A DNA stretch of 64,000 bases. Origin: Bacteroidia bacterium. Lineage in GTDB: Bacteria > Bacteroidota > Bacteroidia > UKL13-3. Positions 45,075 through 53,589 of this stretch are shown in pieces; position 1 is the stretch's first letter, and each line of letters begins with the position of its first letter. The stretch spans positions 62,001 to 126,000 of the forward strand of contig JALONK010000002.1 of NCBI GenBank assembly GCA_025454975.1, written 5' to 3'. Both the position numbers and the translations under genes were made by a program. The notes below the pieces were generated by a model, which saw nothing but the letters and a program-made list of their open reading frames with translations, searched no databases and was not told where the DNA came from.

Positions 45075-45890
45075 CTAGTTGATTTTAACTCCTGTGAAGG
45101 TTCTATTTTTCTTGATGAAATTTCCTGAATTTAAAGTACGATAATTTTGTCTAATGGTATAGGTCCCACCATTTTTAAATACTCCTAATACGACTTTACC
45201 ATCACAATCTGTACCCCCTCTTTCAAATGCAACGTTGGTATAATGTATTACCGGCGATGAAAATCGTTCGTTCACCGTATCTTTACACCCTCTTGGCACT
45301 CCAAACACCTTTATAAAGCTTCGTTCAAAGACTTCATTGTAGCTATGCCTCAGTACTACGGTGTACATACTGTCTGGTTTGTCGTCATCACTGCCATAAT
45401 ACGTGCCTTCCCAACTAAGTGTCTCATTAAGCTTCATGAAATAAAACCTTCGAGTTACCGTATCCACACCATCATCATTAGGGTAGCAGTTTGTATTCGG
45501 TTTGCGTTTTACAATCAAGCGGACACTAAAATTTCTACCCCGTAAGTTATCCGGAAATACCACGTTAATCTGTTTACTATAACGAGGTTCTATTTCACTG
45601 CCCACTTGCCAGATAAAACTATCCGCATCTTGTATTATGGATTCAAAATAAATACTGTTGTTATAACAAGTGTCTGTATCTATTAAAAAGTCTGTATTTG
45701 CATAATGAACCATGTCAATATAAGTGGCCTCCTTAATTGTAAACGCTGCACTAGTAGGCTGCTCATCAATACACGGGTTGTAATTGTCACAATCAGAATT
45801 GCGGGGATCATCACAATCCTTGCAACTTTGAAGAAATGATGACAAGAATAAAACACCAACAAAAGTTAGTGTATAATAAAGCGCTTTCAT
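45075..45890 (-). CDS. Lipoprotein of unknown function
   Basis: The protein has 271 residues from the ATG at 45890. A GTG at 45899 would add three residues and overlap the upstream gene; the ATG is preferred. The signal peptide ends FLQSC (Cys23), followed by an aspartate- and cysteine-rich stretch (KDCDDPRNSDCDNYNPC). The body is predicted beta-rich and PKD-like at first (FIWQVGSEIEPRYSKQINVVFPDNLRGRNFSVRLIVKRK), then of lipocalin-like character (SWEGTYYGSDDDKPDSMYTVVLRH). It is anchored in the membrane, probably facing outward. It is translated between the S74 protein and the T9SS cargo with gaps of 1 and 2 bases, so the three are likely made together. Confidence 0.82.
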   Translation of the reverse strand: MKALYYTLTFVGVLFLSSFLQSCKDCDDPRNSDCDNYNPCIDEQPTSAAFTIKEATYIDMVHYANTDFLIDTDTCYNNSIYFESIIQDADSFIWQVGSEIEPRYSKQINVVFPDNLRGRNFSVRLIVKRKPNTNCYPNDDGVDTVTRRFYFMKLNETLSWEGTYYGSDDDKPDSMYTVVLRHSYNEVFERSFIKVFGVPRGCKDTVNERFSSPVIHYTNVAFERGGTDCDGKVVLGVFKNGGTYTIRQNYRTLNSGNFIKKNRTFTGVKIN

Positions 45891-45891
45891 A

Positions 45892-46575
45892 CTAATCACG
45901 TTTTTGTTTCAACAATTCTATTTCTGCTTTTAGGGCTTCAATTTGTTGTTGCTGCGCTTTTATGCCTTCAATCAATACAGGAATTAAGCCAATATAGTTT
46001 ACACTTAAGTTGCCTGTTTCTTCTTCGGTACGTACCAATGATGGAAAAATTTCTTGTAACTCTTGGGCCATTACTCCCATTTGGTTTTTGCCTAATGATA
46101 ATAATAAAGGTTTCATAGCGGGTAAACTGTTGCGGTATGCTTCTTCATTATAATCATAACTGTAACATTTAATTCTGCTGATTGCATTCAATGCTTCAAC
46201 GCCAACTAATGGCTTAATATTCATTTTAAACCTTCTATCACTCACCTGGTGTAAAGTGGTATAATAAATATTATTAATATGTCCTTCGAAAAAACGAACA
46301 CCGGGTGTGCCAAGCAATACTGAGTTACCCCATTGTGGTATGAAACTGGTTAAATTAAAACTTGAACTCCATTGATAATTACCGATTGAAATGCCGCTCA
46401 AGGCAGGTTGCTCTATAAAATAAGAACGACCCAAAATAGCCACTTTCTCTGTTTGATTGGTGTTTACCGAAGGATAACCAATTGAAATATTGTTACCGGG
46501 AACTACTCTTAATTGAGCATGACTTTGAGTAATGGTAGTTGTAATGAACAGCAATACAAAAATGGTTTTTTTCAT
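45892..46575 (-). CDS. Exported protein with S74 intramolecular chaperone (tail-fibre) domain
   Basis: The protein has 227 residues with a signal peptide (1-21). The central part (25-105) is a short beta-rich stem. Residues about 108-225 form a peptidase S74/intramolecular chaperone auto-processing domain: SDRRFKMNIKPL (Ser112, Lys117, the usual Ser-Lys pair), KNQMGVMAQELQEIFPSLV, VNYIGLIPVLIEGIKAQQQQIEAL and a C-terminal coiled coil. In phage tail spikes this domain trimerises the fibre and then cuts itself off. Here it sits on a small exported protein and heads an operon with a lipoprotein and a T9SS cargo. Whether it still cleaves is unknown. It is divergent from an XRE regulator. Confidence 0.88.
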   Translation of the reverse strand: MKKTIFVLLFITTTITQSHAQLRVVPGNNISIGYPSVNTNQTEKVAILGRSYFIEQPALSGISIGNYQWSSSFNLTSFIPQWGNSVLLGTPGVRFFEGHINNIYYTTLHQVSDRRFKMNIKPLVGVEALNAISRIKCYSYDYNEEAYRNSLPAMKPLLLSLGKNQMGVMAQELQEIFPSLVRTEEETGNLSVNYIGLIPVLIEGIKAQQQQIEALKAEIELLKQKRD

Positions 46576-46630
46576 GTTGTTGGTGTTATTTAGTATGACG
46601 CTGCAACATTGGTAAAAAAAACTTGAATTT

Positions 46631-46650
46631 ATATCGGATATATCCGATAT
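46631..46650. promoter_or_regulatory. Perfect 20-bp palindrome, candidate operator
   Basis: ATATCGGATATATCCGATAT is identical to its reverse complement. It lies in the 117-base divergent region between the S74 operon start (46575) and the XRE gene start (46693), and another ATATCC half-site lies at 46662-46667. It is the kind of site that dimeric XRE regulators bind. Confidence 0.55.
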
Positions 46651-46692
46651 TGGTATTGAAAATATCCATAAACTATTATAGTATTAAATTGT

Positions 46693-46935
46693 GTGAACCT
46701 AGCGAAAAGAATAAAATGTATACGCCAGTCCAAACAACTAAGTCAGTTAGATATGTGTGATAAACTTGAAGTTTCTCAATCAACATACAGCGGTTATGAG
46801 TCGGAAGCAGGTAATCTTTCTTTTAATACCATAAATAAAATTGCCTTGGCATTAGGTTGCAATGTAAATTTCTTATTAGATGTGAAGTCGGAATGTTATG
46901 ATGAAGAAGCTTGGAAAACTTTGCCTAAAATTTAA
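46693..46935 (+). CDS. Small XRE-family transcriptional regulator
   Basis: The protein has 80 residues and starts with GTG. It is almost entirely a Cro/C1-type helix-turn-helix: IRQSKQLSQLDMCDKLEVSQSTYSGYESEAGNLSFNTINKIALAL (about 10-54), then a short tail. No partner toxin is adjacent, so a toxin-antitoxin role is not supported. It is divergent from the S74 operon with a perfect 20-bp palindrome between them, so autoregulation and control of that operon are plausible. It ends 6 bases before the convergent hydrolase gene. Confidence 0.85.
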   Translation: MNLAKRIKCIRQSKQLSQLDMCDKLEVSQSTYSGYESEAGNLSFNTINKIALALGCNVNFLLDVKSECYDEEAWKTLPKI

Positions 46936-46941
46936 AACAGA

Positions 46942-47694
46942 CTAAACCCCCTCCATAAACCTACGTACATGCGACGCCAGTAATTGCGCCTCTTCTAAAT
47001 GCCCCATGTGTCCGCTATTCTTAAGATAAGCAACATACGCTTGTTTACATAGTGTTGCCTGATTAAACATTACTTCTTCAGGTATTAATGAATCATATTT
47101 CCCAATGCCAAAGAAAACAGGAACTGATAAAGTTGATAACAATGCGGTATGGTCTTCTCTGTTTTTCATGGCTGTTAATGCCAGTATTAAACCTTCATTG
47201 GTGAAAGTTGAAACTTCATTAACACATGCCTCGATAGCTAACTTATTTGATTGATTATAAAATAACGGGGGTATAAAATTTGTTGCATACACTTGTGCCC
47301 CGTTAGTTTGGATAAATGAAACAGCTTGTTCGCGTTTTAATTTACGCTCTGAAGAGTCGGCAGCAGCAGTGCTATGTAACAAACCTATGGCTGCAAATTG
47401 GCCGGGGTATTGCCTTGCATAAGCTAAGGTTACGTATCCGCCCATGCTATGCCCAATGATAATAGGTTTTTCTAACTGTAGCGCCTTAAACAACTGATGA
47501 AGTTCTTTTGCGATACTTTCCATTGTTGTATCCTCAACCAACGTTGACCCTGCAATTCCCGGCAAGTTAGGGGTAATTACATCATAACTGTCATGAAGCA
47601 ACAACACCTGCTCGTTGAAGCAGGTGTTGTTTTCGCAAAAGCCATGAATTAGTACAAGCGGACGGCCTTGGCCTTTTCTGTTGTACGTTAACAT
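46942..47694 (-). CDS. Alpha/beta hydrolase
   Basis: The protein has 250 residues and belongs to the soluble alpha/beta hydrolase fold. Visible are the oxyanion motif LVLIHGFCEN, the nucleophile elbow IIIGHSMGGYV (Ser83), an acidic residue in FFGIGKYDSLIPEE and the catalytic histidine in KNSGHMGHLEE (His229). The sequence has the general character of small esterases and BioH/MenH-like enzymes, but no subfamily marker decides the substrate. It starts 5 bases after the PpiD-like stop codon and is probably the second gene of that operon. Confidence 0.92.
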   Translation of the reverse strand: MLTYNRKGQGRPLVLIHGFCENNTCFNEQVLLLHDSYDVITPNLPGIAGSTLVEDTTMESIAKELHQLFKALQLEKPIIIGHSMGGYVTLAYARQYPGQFAAIGLLHSTAAADSSERKLKREQAVSFIQTNGAQVYATNFIPPLFYNQSNKLAIEACVNEVSTFTNEGLILALTAMKNREDHTALLSTLSVPVFFGIGKYDSLIPEEVMFNQATLCKQAYVAYLKNSGHMGHLEEAQLLASHVRRFMEGV

Positions 47695-47699
47695 GTATG

Positions 47700-49814
47700 T
47701 TAAAATTTGTAACGATTATCCACTACATTTCTCAACTCTTTTAACGTTTCGAAAGTAGCATATTCAACTCTATTTGATAACTGGGTTTGAACCTCGTTGC
47801 GATAGATGGTAAAATCTTTAATTTCCGGAGCTTCAACAACACTATTTATCACGAAAATATAAACTGCATTATCACCTTCTACCGGACCTGAAATTTTGCC
47901 TTTTGTAGCAGTGCCAAATAAGGTTCCTACCATTTTGTTATCGGGACCAACGTAAGCAATATTATTGTTTTCAAAAGTTTGGTTGGTTAAAGGTGTAACA
48001 CTTAATTGTAGTTTTGATGCAATAGCTTGAATATTTGCAGCACCTGCCATTGCCACTTTTGCTTTTTCTAATAACTGCTCAGCTTTTTTAGACTTGCGGT
48101 AATCGGTTTCAACTCTTGATTTAGCAGTTTCAAAATCGGCTTTTCCTTTTTCACGTATATTAGTTAACACAGCTACCACAAATTTATCTCCTAAAGTAAA
48201 CACTTCTGAAACCTGATCTTTTTTGGCATTAAACGACCAACGCACCATCTCACGAGCATCAGTTAATCTTCCACCAACTTGTTTGTCGTTTTGACGAACA
48301 TATTCTGCAGTAAAAATATTATATCCATTTTCAGTTGCTTTAGCTTTGAAAGTTTCCAAATTTGAAACAGCGGCAACAAACGAACTGGCATTGTTATAAG
48401 CACCACCTACCGTTGCATCACTAGGTAAAATGCCTCTGCTAACTACGCCTGCACAAACAAGTTTATTTGACTTGTCTTCTGTTACTTTTATAATATGGAT
48501 ACCAAATTGTGTTTTAACAATTTTTAAGTCACCCTTTTTACCTGCGGCTACAGCGTCTTGAAATTCCTTTACCATGTCGCCTTGTATAAACCATCCTAAA
48601 TCACCACCTTTTGATGCAGTACCGTCGGTTCCATATTGTGCAGCCATTGCACCAAAATCAGCGCCTCTGCGGATTTGATTTAATACATCTGTTGCTTTTT
48701 TCATGGTTGCAGCAGTGTCGCCATTATCTATTTTAAATAAAATGTGACTTGCGCGCATTTGAAATAAACTATCAGTTTTGGTTCCAATAATTTTGTAAAT
48801 ATTGTATTTACCCTCTGAAAATACTGGGCCAATGATGGTTCCAACCGGTTCGCTGAATAAACGACCGGCAATTTCTTCGGGATATTGCTTACGATTTTTT
48901 GCAGTTGGATCAAATGGTACTTCACTGTTTGCATTAACATATAAGGTATCGTTTGCTGCATTAGCAAATTGAGTCACTTGTTCGTCGGCCCACTTCTTTG
49001 CACTTGCGCTATCTTGAGCACTGGCAACTGCATCAAAAATGATAAACTCTAGTCTTCTTGAATCTTCACGTTCAGCATATTTTTTCTCGTTTTTCTTCAT
49101 GTACGACATTAATTCTGATTCCTCAGCTTTGATTGTACTATCAGCAATACTAAAATAGTTAAGCGCGATTGCATCAGCATTTATTGCACGTGAACGGTTT
49201 TTATACAACGCTTTAGCCTCAAGCGATGTAGCATATACCCCTTTTTTAATTAAGGCATAATATTTTTTGCTTTCAGTTTCTTTTAATAAACCATCTTCAA
49301 ATGCCAACCATTGTTTTTTAGCTTCAGGTTCATTGCGTGTTTCAAGGTCTTTTAAAAATCGAATAACTAATGTGCGATCAAATTGACCGGTTTGTTGATT
49401 TTGGAAAATTGGTGCCGATTTTATTTGTGGATGTGGATCTTCACCTTGAACTAAATCAAATAATTCATCTTCTGTTACTTTTATTCCAAGACCTTCAAAT
49501 TCAGAACTCATTACACCATCCATAATCATTTGACTCCAGGTTTGTTCACGAACCATGTCAATAGTATTTTGGTCCATCTGCCCATCAGGCCCCATTTGCG
49601 CGCGTGCTGCCTCTGTGTTTTTTGCTACTTGTGCTTCAAACGACTTATAGCTTATTGCTTCGCCATTTATTTCTCCAACATCAGTGCTTTGTGAGCCACC
49701 AAATAACCTACTGTTATTTTGTAAGGCATCTGTAATAATAAACAAGGCTAATGCACCGCCAACGAATACAATGGCTAAACCTGACCTTCTTCTGATTTTT
49801 TCTAATATAGACAT
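47700..49814 (-). CDS. PpiD-like membrane-anchored peptidyl-prolyl isomerase
   Basis: The protein has 704 residues. A basic start and one membrane helix (MSILEKIRRRSGLAIVFVGGALALFIITDAL, about 12-30) anchor it in the inner membrane with the rest in the periplasm. A SurA_N/PpiD_N-like chaperone region follows (VGEINGEAISYKSFEAQV ... WSQMIMDGVMSSEF). A parvulin domain lies near 345-440 (MRASHILFKIDNGD ... YGTDGTASKGGDLGWF ... VKTQFGIHIIKV). The C-terminal part (about 450-700) is a second chaperone or inactive parvulin region. It probably helps outer membrane and exported proteins fold, which fits the large secretome of this window. No RBS-like sequence is obvious before the ATG. Confidence 0.93.
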   Translation of the reverse strand: MSILEKIRRRSGLAIVFVGGALALFIITDALQNNSRLFGGSQSTDVGEINGEAISYKSFEAQVAKNTEAARAQMGPDGQMDQNTIDMVREQTWSQMIMDGVMSSEFEGLGIKVTEDELFDLVQGEDPHPQIKSAPIFQNQQTGQFDRTLVIRFLKDLETRNEPEAKKQWLAFEDGLLKETESKKYYALIKKGVYATSLEAKALYKNRSRAINADAIALNYFSIADSTIKAEESELMSYMKKNEKKYAEREDSRRLEFIIFDAVASAQDSASAKKWADEQVTQFANAANDTLYVNANSEVPFDPTAKNRKQYPEEIAGRLFSEPVGTIIGPVFSEGKYNIYKIIGTKTDSLFQMRASHILFKIDNGDTAATMKKATDVLNQIRRGADFGAMAAQYGTDGTASKGGDLGWFIQGDMVKEFQDAVAAGKKGDLKIVKTQFGIHIIKVTEDKSNKLVCAGVVSRGILPSDATVGGAYNNASSFVAAVSNLETFKAKATENGYNIFTAEYVRQNDKQVGGRLTDAREMVRWSFNAKKDQVSEVFTLGDKFVVAVLTNIREKGKADFETAKSRVETDYRKSKKAEQLLEKAKVAMAGAANIQAIASKLQLSVTPLTNQTFENNNIAYVGPDNKMVGTLFGTATKGKISGPVEGDNAVYIFVINSVVEAPEIKDFTIYRNEVQTQLSNRVEYATFETLKELRNVVDNRYKF

Positions 49815-49938
49815 GTTATTTTATGTTGTTTAATTTAATTAAGCGAGCGAAAATAAATTTGTTATTGCTATAAAGCAACAAATTTTGATTGGTTCTACCG
49901 GTTTAAAATCAAATCTTTGTATTCCAGCAAGGTTAAAC

Positions 49939-50670
49939 ATGACAGAAAATTTAATTGTTAAAAATAATACGCAAACCATATTCCTCATTCCCAACTATTT
50001 ACATGAAAGCAATCCACATTCATTTCTTCCTGATTGGGTGAAACTGTCGGTACACCACCTGCAACATTTTATTGTTGAAACTGAAAAAGATGCGCGAGCT
50101 TTATTAAAAAAATTGCAATTATCTGCTCCTCAATCCGATTTTATTATCTTAAATTGGAACGAACATAGTAAGCCCGAAGAAATTAAAGAGATTGAAAAAA
50201 TGCTAGCATCAGGTGTTGATATTGGTATAATCTCGGATGCCGGACTTCCATGCATTGCCGACCCGGGTGCTGAAATAGTACGGCTTGCACACCAACGCGG
50301 AATTAAAGTTAAACCTTTACCGGGGGCTTCAAGTATTTTTATGGCATTGATGGGCAGTGGTTTTAATGGCCAATCATTTATTTTTCATGGATATTTACCA
50401 ATTGATAAAATTGAACGAAGTAAAAAAATTAAACAAATGGAGCTAGATGCCCGCAAATCAGGCATCACCCAAATTTTTATGGAAACACCTTACCGTAATT
50501 TAAAGTTACTTGACGATTTGGTTCAATTCCTAGCACCAGATACTAAAATATGCATCGCAGCAAATATTAGTGCAGCAGATGAATTAATTAAAACAGCAAC
50601 TATAGCCTACTGGAAAAAAGAGCTGCCTGCAATTCATAAACAACCAGCAATTTTCATTATCGGGAAATAA
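49939..50670 (+). CDS. RsmI-like SAM-dependent methyltransferase (tetrapyrrole methylase fold)
   Basis: The protein has 243 residues from the ATG at 49939. A TTG at 49885 would add 18 poor residues and is rejected. The tetrapyrrole methylase fold is shown by GVDIGIISDAGLPCIADPGAEIVRLAHQRGIKVKPLPGASSIFMALMGSG and FIFHGYLPIDKIERSKKI, both hallmarks of RsmI, which 2'-O-methylates C1402 of 16S rRNA. The N-terminal SAM motif differs from classic RsmI (NYLHESNPHSFLPDW replaces the usual GNLxD), so this may be the Bacteroidota paralogue of RsmI with another target. It is divergent from ppiD and convergent with sucA. Confidence 0.88.
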   Translation: MTENLIVKNNTQTIFLIPNYLHESNPHSFLPDWVKLSVHHLQHFIVETEKDARALLKKLQLSAPQSDFIILNWNEHSKPEEIKEIEKMLASGVDIGIISDAGLPCIADPGAEIVRLAHQRGIKVKPLPGASSIFMALMGSGFNGQSFIFHGYLPIDKIERSKKIKQMELDARKSGITQIFMETPYRNLKLLDDLVQFLAPDTKICIAANISAADELIKTATIAYWKKELPAIHKQPAIFIIGK

Positions 50671-50700
50671 AAAAAGCAGGCAATAAATGTCTGCTTTTAT
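50671..50700. terminator. Bidirectional terminator between the RsmI-like gene and sucA
   Basis: AAAAGCAG (50672-50679) pairs with CTGCTTTT (50691-50698); a G-T and a C-G pair extend the stem. A-run and T-run flank it, so it can act on both strands. Confidence 0.85.
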
Positions 50701-50723
50701 ATTGTTGAATTGAGTGTATTTAT

Positions 50724-53441
50724 TTAGCTAAATGCTTCGTCAACTATCTGGGCTTGTTCTTTGGCGTGTACCTTACTAAAGCCTGTTGCCGGAGAGGCAC
50801 TTGCTTTTCGTGAAATCAAACGCAATTTAAAATTCTCTTCTCGCCTTAACATATATGTCCAACTTCCCATATTCTTAGGTTCTTCTTGTACCCAGAAAAA
50901 GTCAGCTTTAGTATATTTGGCAAATATTGCGTCCATTTCCTTTTCAGGCATAGGGTATAATTGTTCGATACGTACAATAGCCACATCTTTTCTATTATCT
51001 TTTTGCTGACGTTCCAATAAATCGAAATATACTTTACCTGAACAGAATAATACTTTCTTTACCTTTTTGGTATCAACAAAATCATCATCAATTAATTGTT
51101 GAAATTTACCTTTGGTAAAATCTTCCAATTTACTTGTGCATAACGGATGACGTAGTAAACTTTTAGGTGTCATAAACACCAAAGGCAAGCGAGTTTTGCG
51201 ATGCAGTTGACGTCTGATTGCATGAAAATAATTAGCAGGAGTTGTGATATTACACACCTGAAAATTCCAGTTGGCACATAGCTGTAAAAATCTTTCAAGC
51301 CTTGCTGATGAATGTTCAGGACCTTGACCTTCATATCCATGTGGAAGCATTAATATTAAACCACTATATGTTTTCCATTTAGCTTCGGCACTACTGATGT
51401 ATTGGTCAATAATAATTTGAGCTCCATTTGCAAAATCACCAAATTGTGCTTCCCAAATAGTTAGTGCATCAGGTGTAACCATACTGTAACCGTATTCAAA
51501 TCCTAAAACAGCATATTCAGAAAGCAAAGAATTATAAAATTCGATGGAAGCTTTTTTGTTTTCTTTAAGATTGTCAAAAATATTGTAGGACACTTCGCTG
51601 TCTTCTTGTTTAATTATGGCGTGGCGATGCGAAAAAGTTCCGCGCTCAACATCTTGTCCCGACATACGTACGGGGAAGCCTTCATTTGATAAGGTTGCGT
51701 AAGCCATTAATTCGCCCATAGCCCAATCATAATTGTTATTAGCAATCATGTTTTTTCTATCCTTAAATAACTTTTCAACCTTGTTAAATGCTTTGAACCC
51801 TTCCGGAATACCTGTTAATTGATCGGCCAAATGAAGAAATGTTTTTTCATCCACAGCGGTTTCAGGTTGTTTATCAAAATCCTTATCCGTTGCACTGTGA
51901 AATCCGTCCCAAATATCATGGATAAATGAATTTACCGGGGATGCTTCTGATGCTTTGGCACTTTCCAACTTCTCTTGTAACATTGCCCTGAATTCCTTTT
52001 CCATTTCTTTAGCTAAATCAGCTTCTACAGAACCGGCGCTCAATAATTTTTGGTTATAAATTTCGCGCGGATTTGGATGTGATGCAATGGCTTTATATAA
52101 TACCGGTTGAGTAAATCTTGGTTCATCACCTTCATTATGTCCATACTTACGATACCCTAATAAATCAATGAATACATCAGTATTAAATTCTTGTCGGTAT
52201 TCCATGGCCAATTTAATGGTATGAACTACAGCTTCAACATCATCGGCATTTACGTGGAATACCGGGCTTAATGTAGTTTTAGCTACATCTGTGCAATAGG
52301 TACTGGTGCGGGCATCTAAGTAATTTGTTGTGAAGCCCACTTGGTTATTGGTAACGATATGTACACTTCCACCCACATTATATGCTCGTAATCCCGCCAT
52401 TTGAACCATTTCATATACCACACCTTGGCCGGCAATTGAAGCATCCCCGTGAATTAAAATAGGTGTGATTTTTTTGAAATTACCTTCAAGTTTCTTATCC
52501 AATTTTGCCCTCGTGATACCTTGTACAACAGGGGCAACAGTTTCGAGATGCGAAGGATTTGGCGATAAACTTAACTCAACCTTTTTACCGGTTTTTGTGG
52601 TTAAGGAAGTAGCGTAACCTAAATGGTATTTAACATCACCTTCAAACAAAGCTTCCTCAAAAGCTTTTCCTTCAAACTCTTTAAAAATTTGTTCGTGTGT
52701 TTTATTTAAAATATTAGCCAACACATTCAATCGCCCGCGATGGGCCATACCAATAACATACTCTTGAACTCCTAATTCGGCTCCATACTGTATAAGTTCA
52801 TCCAAGGCCGGAATTAAGGTTTCAAGTCCTTCTAAAGAAAATCGCTTTTGGCCGACAAACTTGGTATGTAAGAAGTTTTCAAAAACAACCGCTTCATTTA
52901 ACTTATGAAGAATGCTTCGCTTTTGTTCAATATTAAGTGTGGGAATATTACGCCCTCCCTCCATTTTTTTCTTGAGCCACTCTACCTTTTTAGGTTCTCG
53001 AACATAAACAAACTCTGCTCCTATACTTTGACAATAAGTTTGTTCAAGTAGGGCAATAATATCTTTTAGTTTAGCAGGGCCTAAACCTACATCAACACCT
53101 GCATTAAAAGTTTTATCTAAATCTTGAGGTTCTAAGCCAAAGTTTTTATAGTCGAGTGTTGGTTCGTATTTTCTGCGCTCGCGTACAGGATTGGTTTTAG
53201 TAAAAAGATGTCCCCTCGACCTATATCCATGAATTAAGTTCAATACCTTAATCTCTTTAAGTGCATCATCAGATACAATACTTTTGCTGCTGTTCCCGTT
53301 AAACTTTTGCTGCCCTAGTTCAAAGCCTTCGAAAAACTTTTTCCAGCCATAATCAACTGAATCATGATTAGTGAGGTATTGTTGATATAAATCGTCTATT
53401 GCGCTTACATCAGCATTAGAAATATATGAAAATTTATCCAT
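50724..53441 (-). CDS. sucA: 2-oxoglutarate dehydrogenase E1 component
   Basis: This thiamine diphosphate enzyme decarboxylates 2-oxoglutarate as the first component of the TCA-cycle dehydrogenase complex. It has 905 residues from the ATG at 53441 (MDKFSYISNADV). A frame to 53483 adds 14 residues and is less likely. Conserved blocks: YLxxHDSVDYGWKKFFEGFE at the N-terminus, EYVIGMAHRGRLNVLANIL, ILIHGDASIAGQGVVYE, VHIVTNNQVGFTT, HVNADDVEAVVHTIKLAMEYR, RKYGHNEGDEPRFTQP and MLPHGYEGQGPEHSSARLERFLQL. No sucB (E2) follows; the gene stands alone, so E2 must be elsewhere. A TTGT-rich divergent region separates it from the next T9SS cargo gene. Confidence 0.97.
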   Translation of the reverse strand: MDKFSYISNADVSAIDDLYQQYLTNHDSVDYGWKKFFEGFELGQQKFNGNSSKSIVSDDALKEIKVLNLIHGYRSRGHLFTKTNPVRERRKYEPTLDYKNFGLEPQDLDKTFNAGVDVGLGPAKLKDIIALLEQTYCQSIGAEFVYVREPKKVEWLKKKMEGGRNIPTLNIEQKRSILHKLNEAVVFENFLHTKFVGQKRFSLEGLETLIPALDELIQYGAELGVQEYVIGMAHRGRLNVLANILNKTHEQIFKEFEGKAFEEALFEGDVKYHLGYATSLTTKTGKKVELSLSPNPSHLETVAPVVQGITRAKLDKKLEGNFKKITPILIHGDASIAGQGVVYEMVQMAGLRAYNVGGSVHIVTNNQVGFTTNYLDARTSTYCTDVAKTTLSPVFHVNADDVEAVVHTIKLAMEYRQEFNTDVFIDLLGYRKYGHNEGDEPRFTQPVLYKAIASHPNPREIYNQKLLSAGSVEADLAKEMEKEFRAMLQEKLESAKASEASPVNSFIHDIWDGFHSATDKDFDKQPETAVDEKTFLHLADQLTGIPEGFKAFNKVEKLFKDRKNMIANNNYDWAMGELMAYATLSNEGFPVRMSGQDVERGTFSHRHAIIKQEDSEVSYNIFDNLKENKKASIEFYNSLLSEYAVLGFEYGYSMVTPDALTIWEAQFGDFANGAQIIIDQYISSAEAKWKTYSGLILMLPHGYEGQGPEHSSARLERFLQLCANWNFQVCNITTPANYFHAIRRQLHRKTRLPLVFMTPKSLLRHPLCTSKLEDFTKGKFQQLIDDDFVDTKKVKKVLFCSGKVYFDLLERQQKDNRKDVAIVRIEQLYPMPEKEMDAIFAKYTKADFFWVQEEPKNMGSWTYMLRREENFKLRLISRKASASPATGFSKVHAKEQAQIVDEAFS

Positions 53442-53535
53442 GTTTAAGTATTTGGAAATCGCTGCGAAGATACGTTTTAACAATAGAAAAACGTATAAAT
53501 ATGGCAGGTTGTTTAATTGATGTAAATCAGAATTT

Positions 53536-53543
53536 TATGTTTG
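53536..53543 (+). promoter_or_regulatory. Candidate -7 element of the 1310-residue T9SS cargo gene
   Basis: TATGTTTG is a full match to TAnnTTTG, 46 bases before the ATG at 53590. A TTG at 53517-53519 is spaced by 16 bases, shorter than usual, so confidence is limited. Confidence 0.35.
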
Positions 53544-53589
53544 ATTTTAGATAAAAAGCTTTAATTTTATAGATTCAAATAATGGAGTT

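Noticed and set aside
46693-46935. XRE gene as antitoxin of a toxin-antitoxin pair
   Set aside because: No small toxin-like gene is adjacent; neighbours are an S74 surface operon and an alpha/beta hydrolase.
42364-46935. S74 domain plus XRE regulator as a prophage remnant
   Set aside because: No integrase, terminase, capsid, portal or attachment repeat in the window; the other genes of the operon are lipoprotein and T9SS cargo.
49859-49881. TTGCT/AGCAA hairpin in the ppiD/RsmI-like divergent region as regulatory element
   Set aside because: A 5-bp AT-rich stem in an AT-rich region is not distinguishable from chance.
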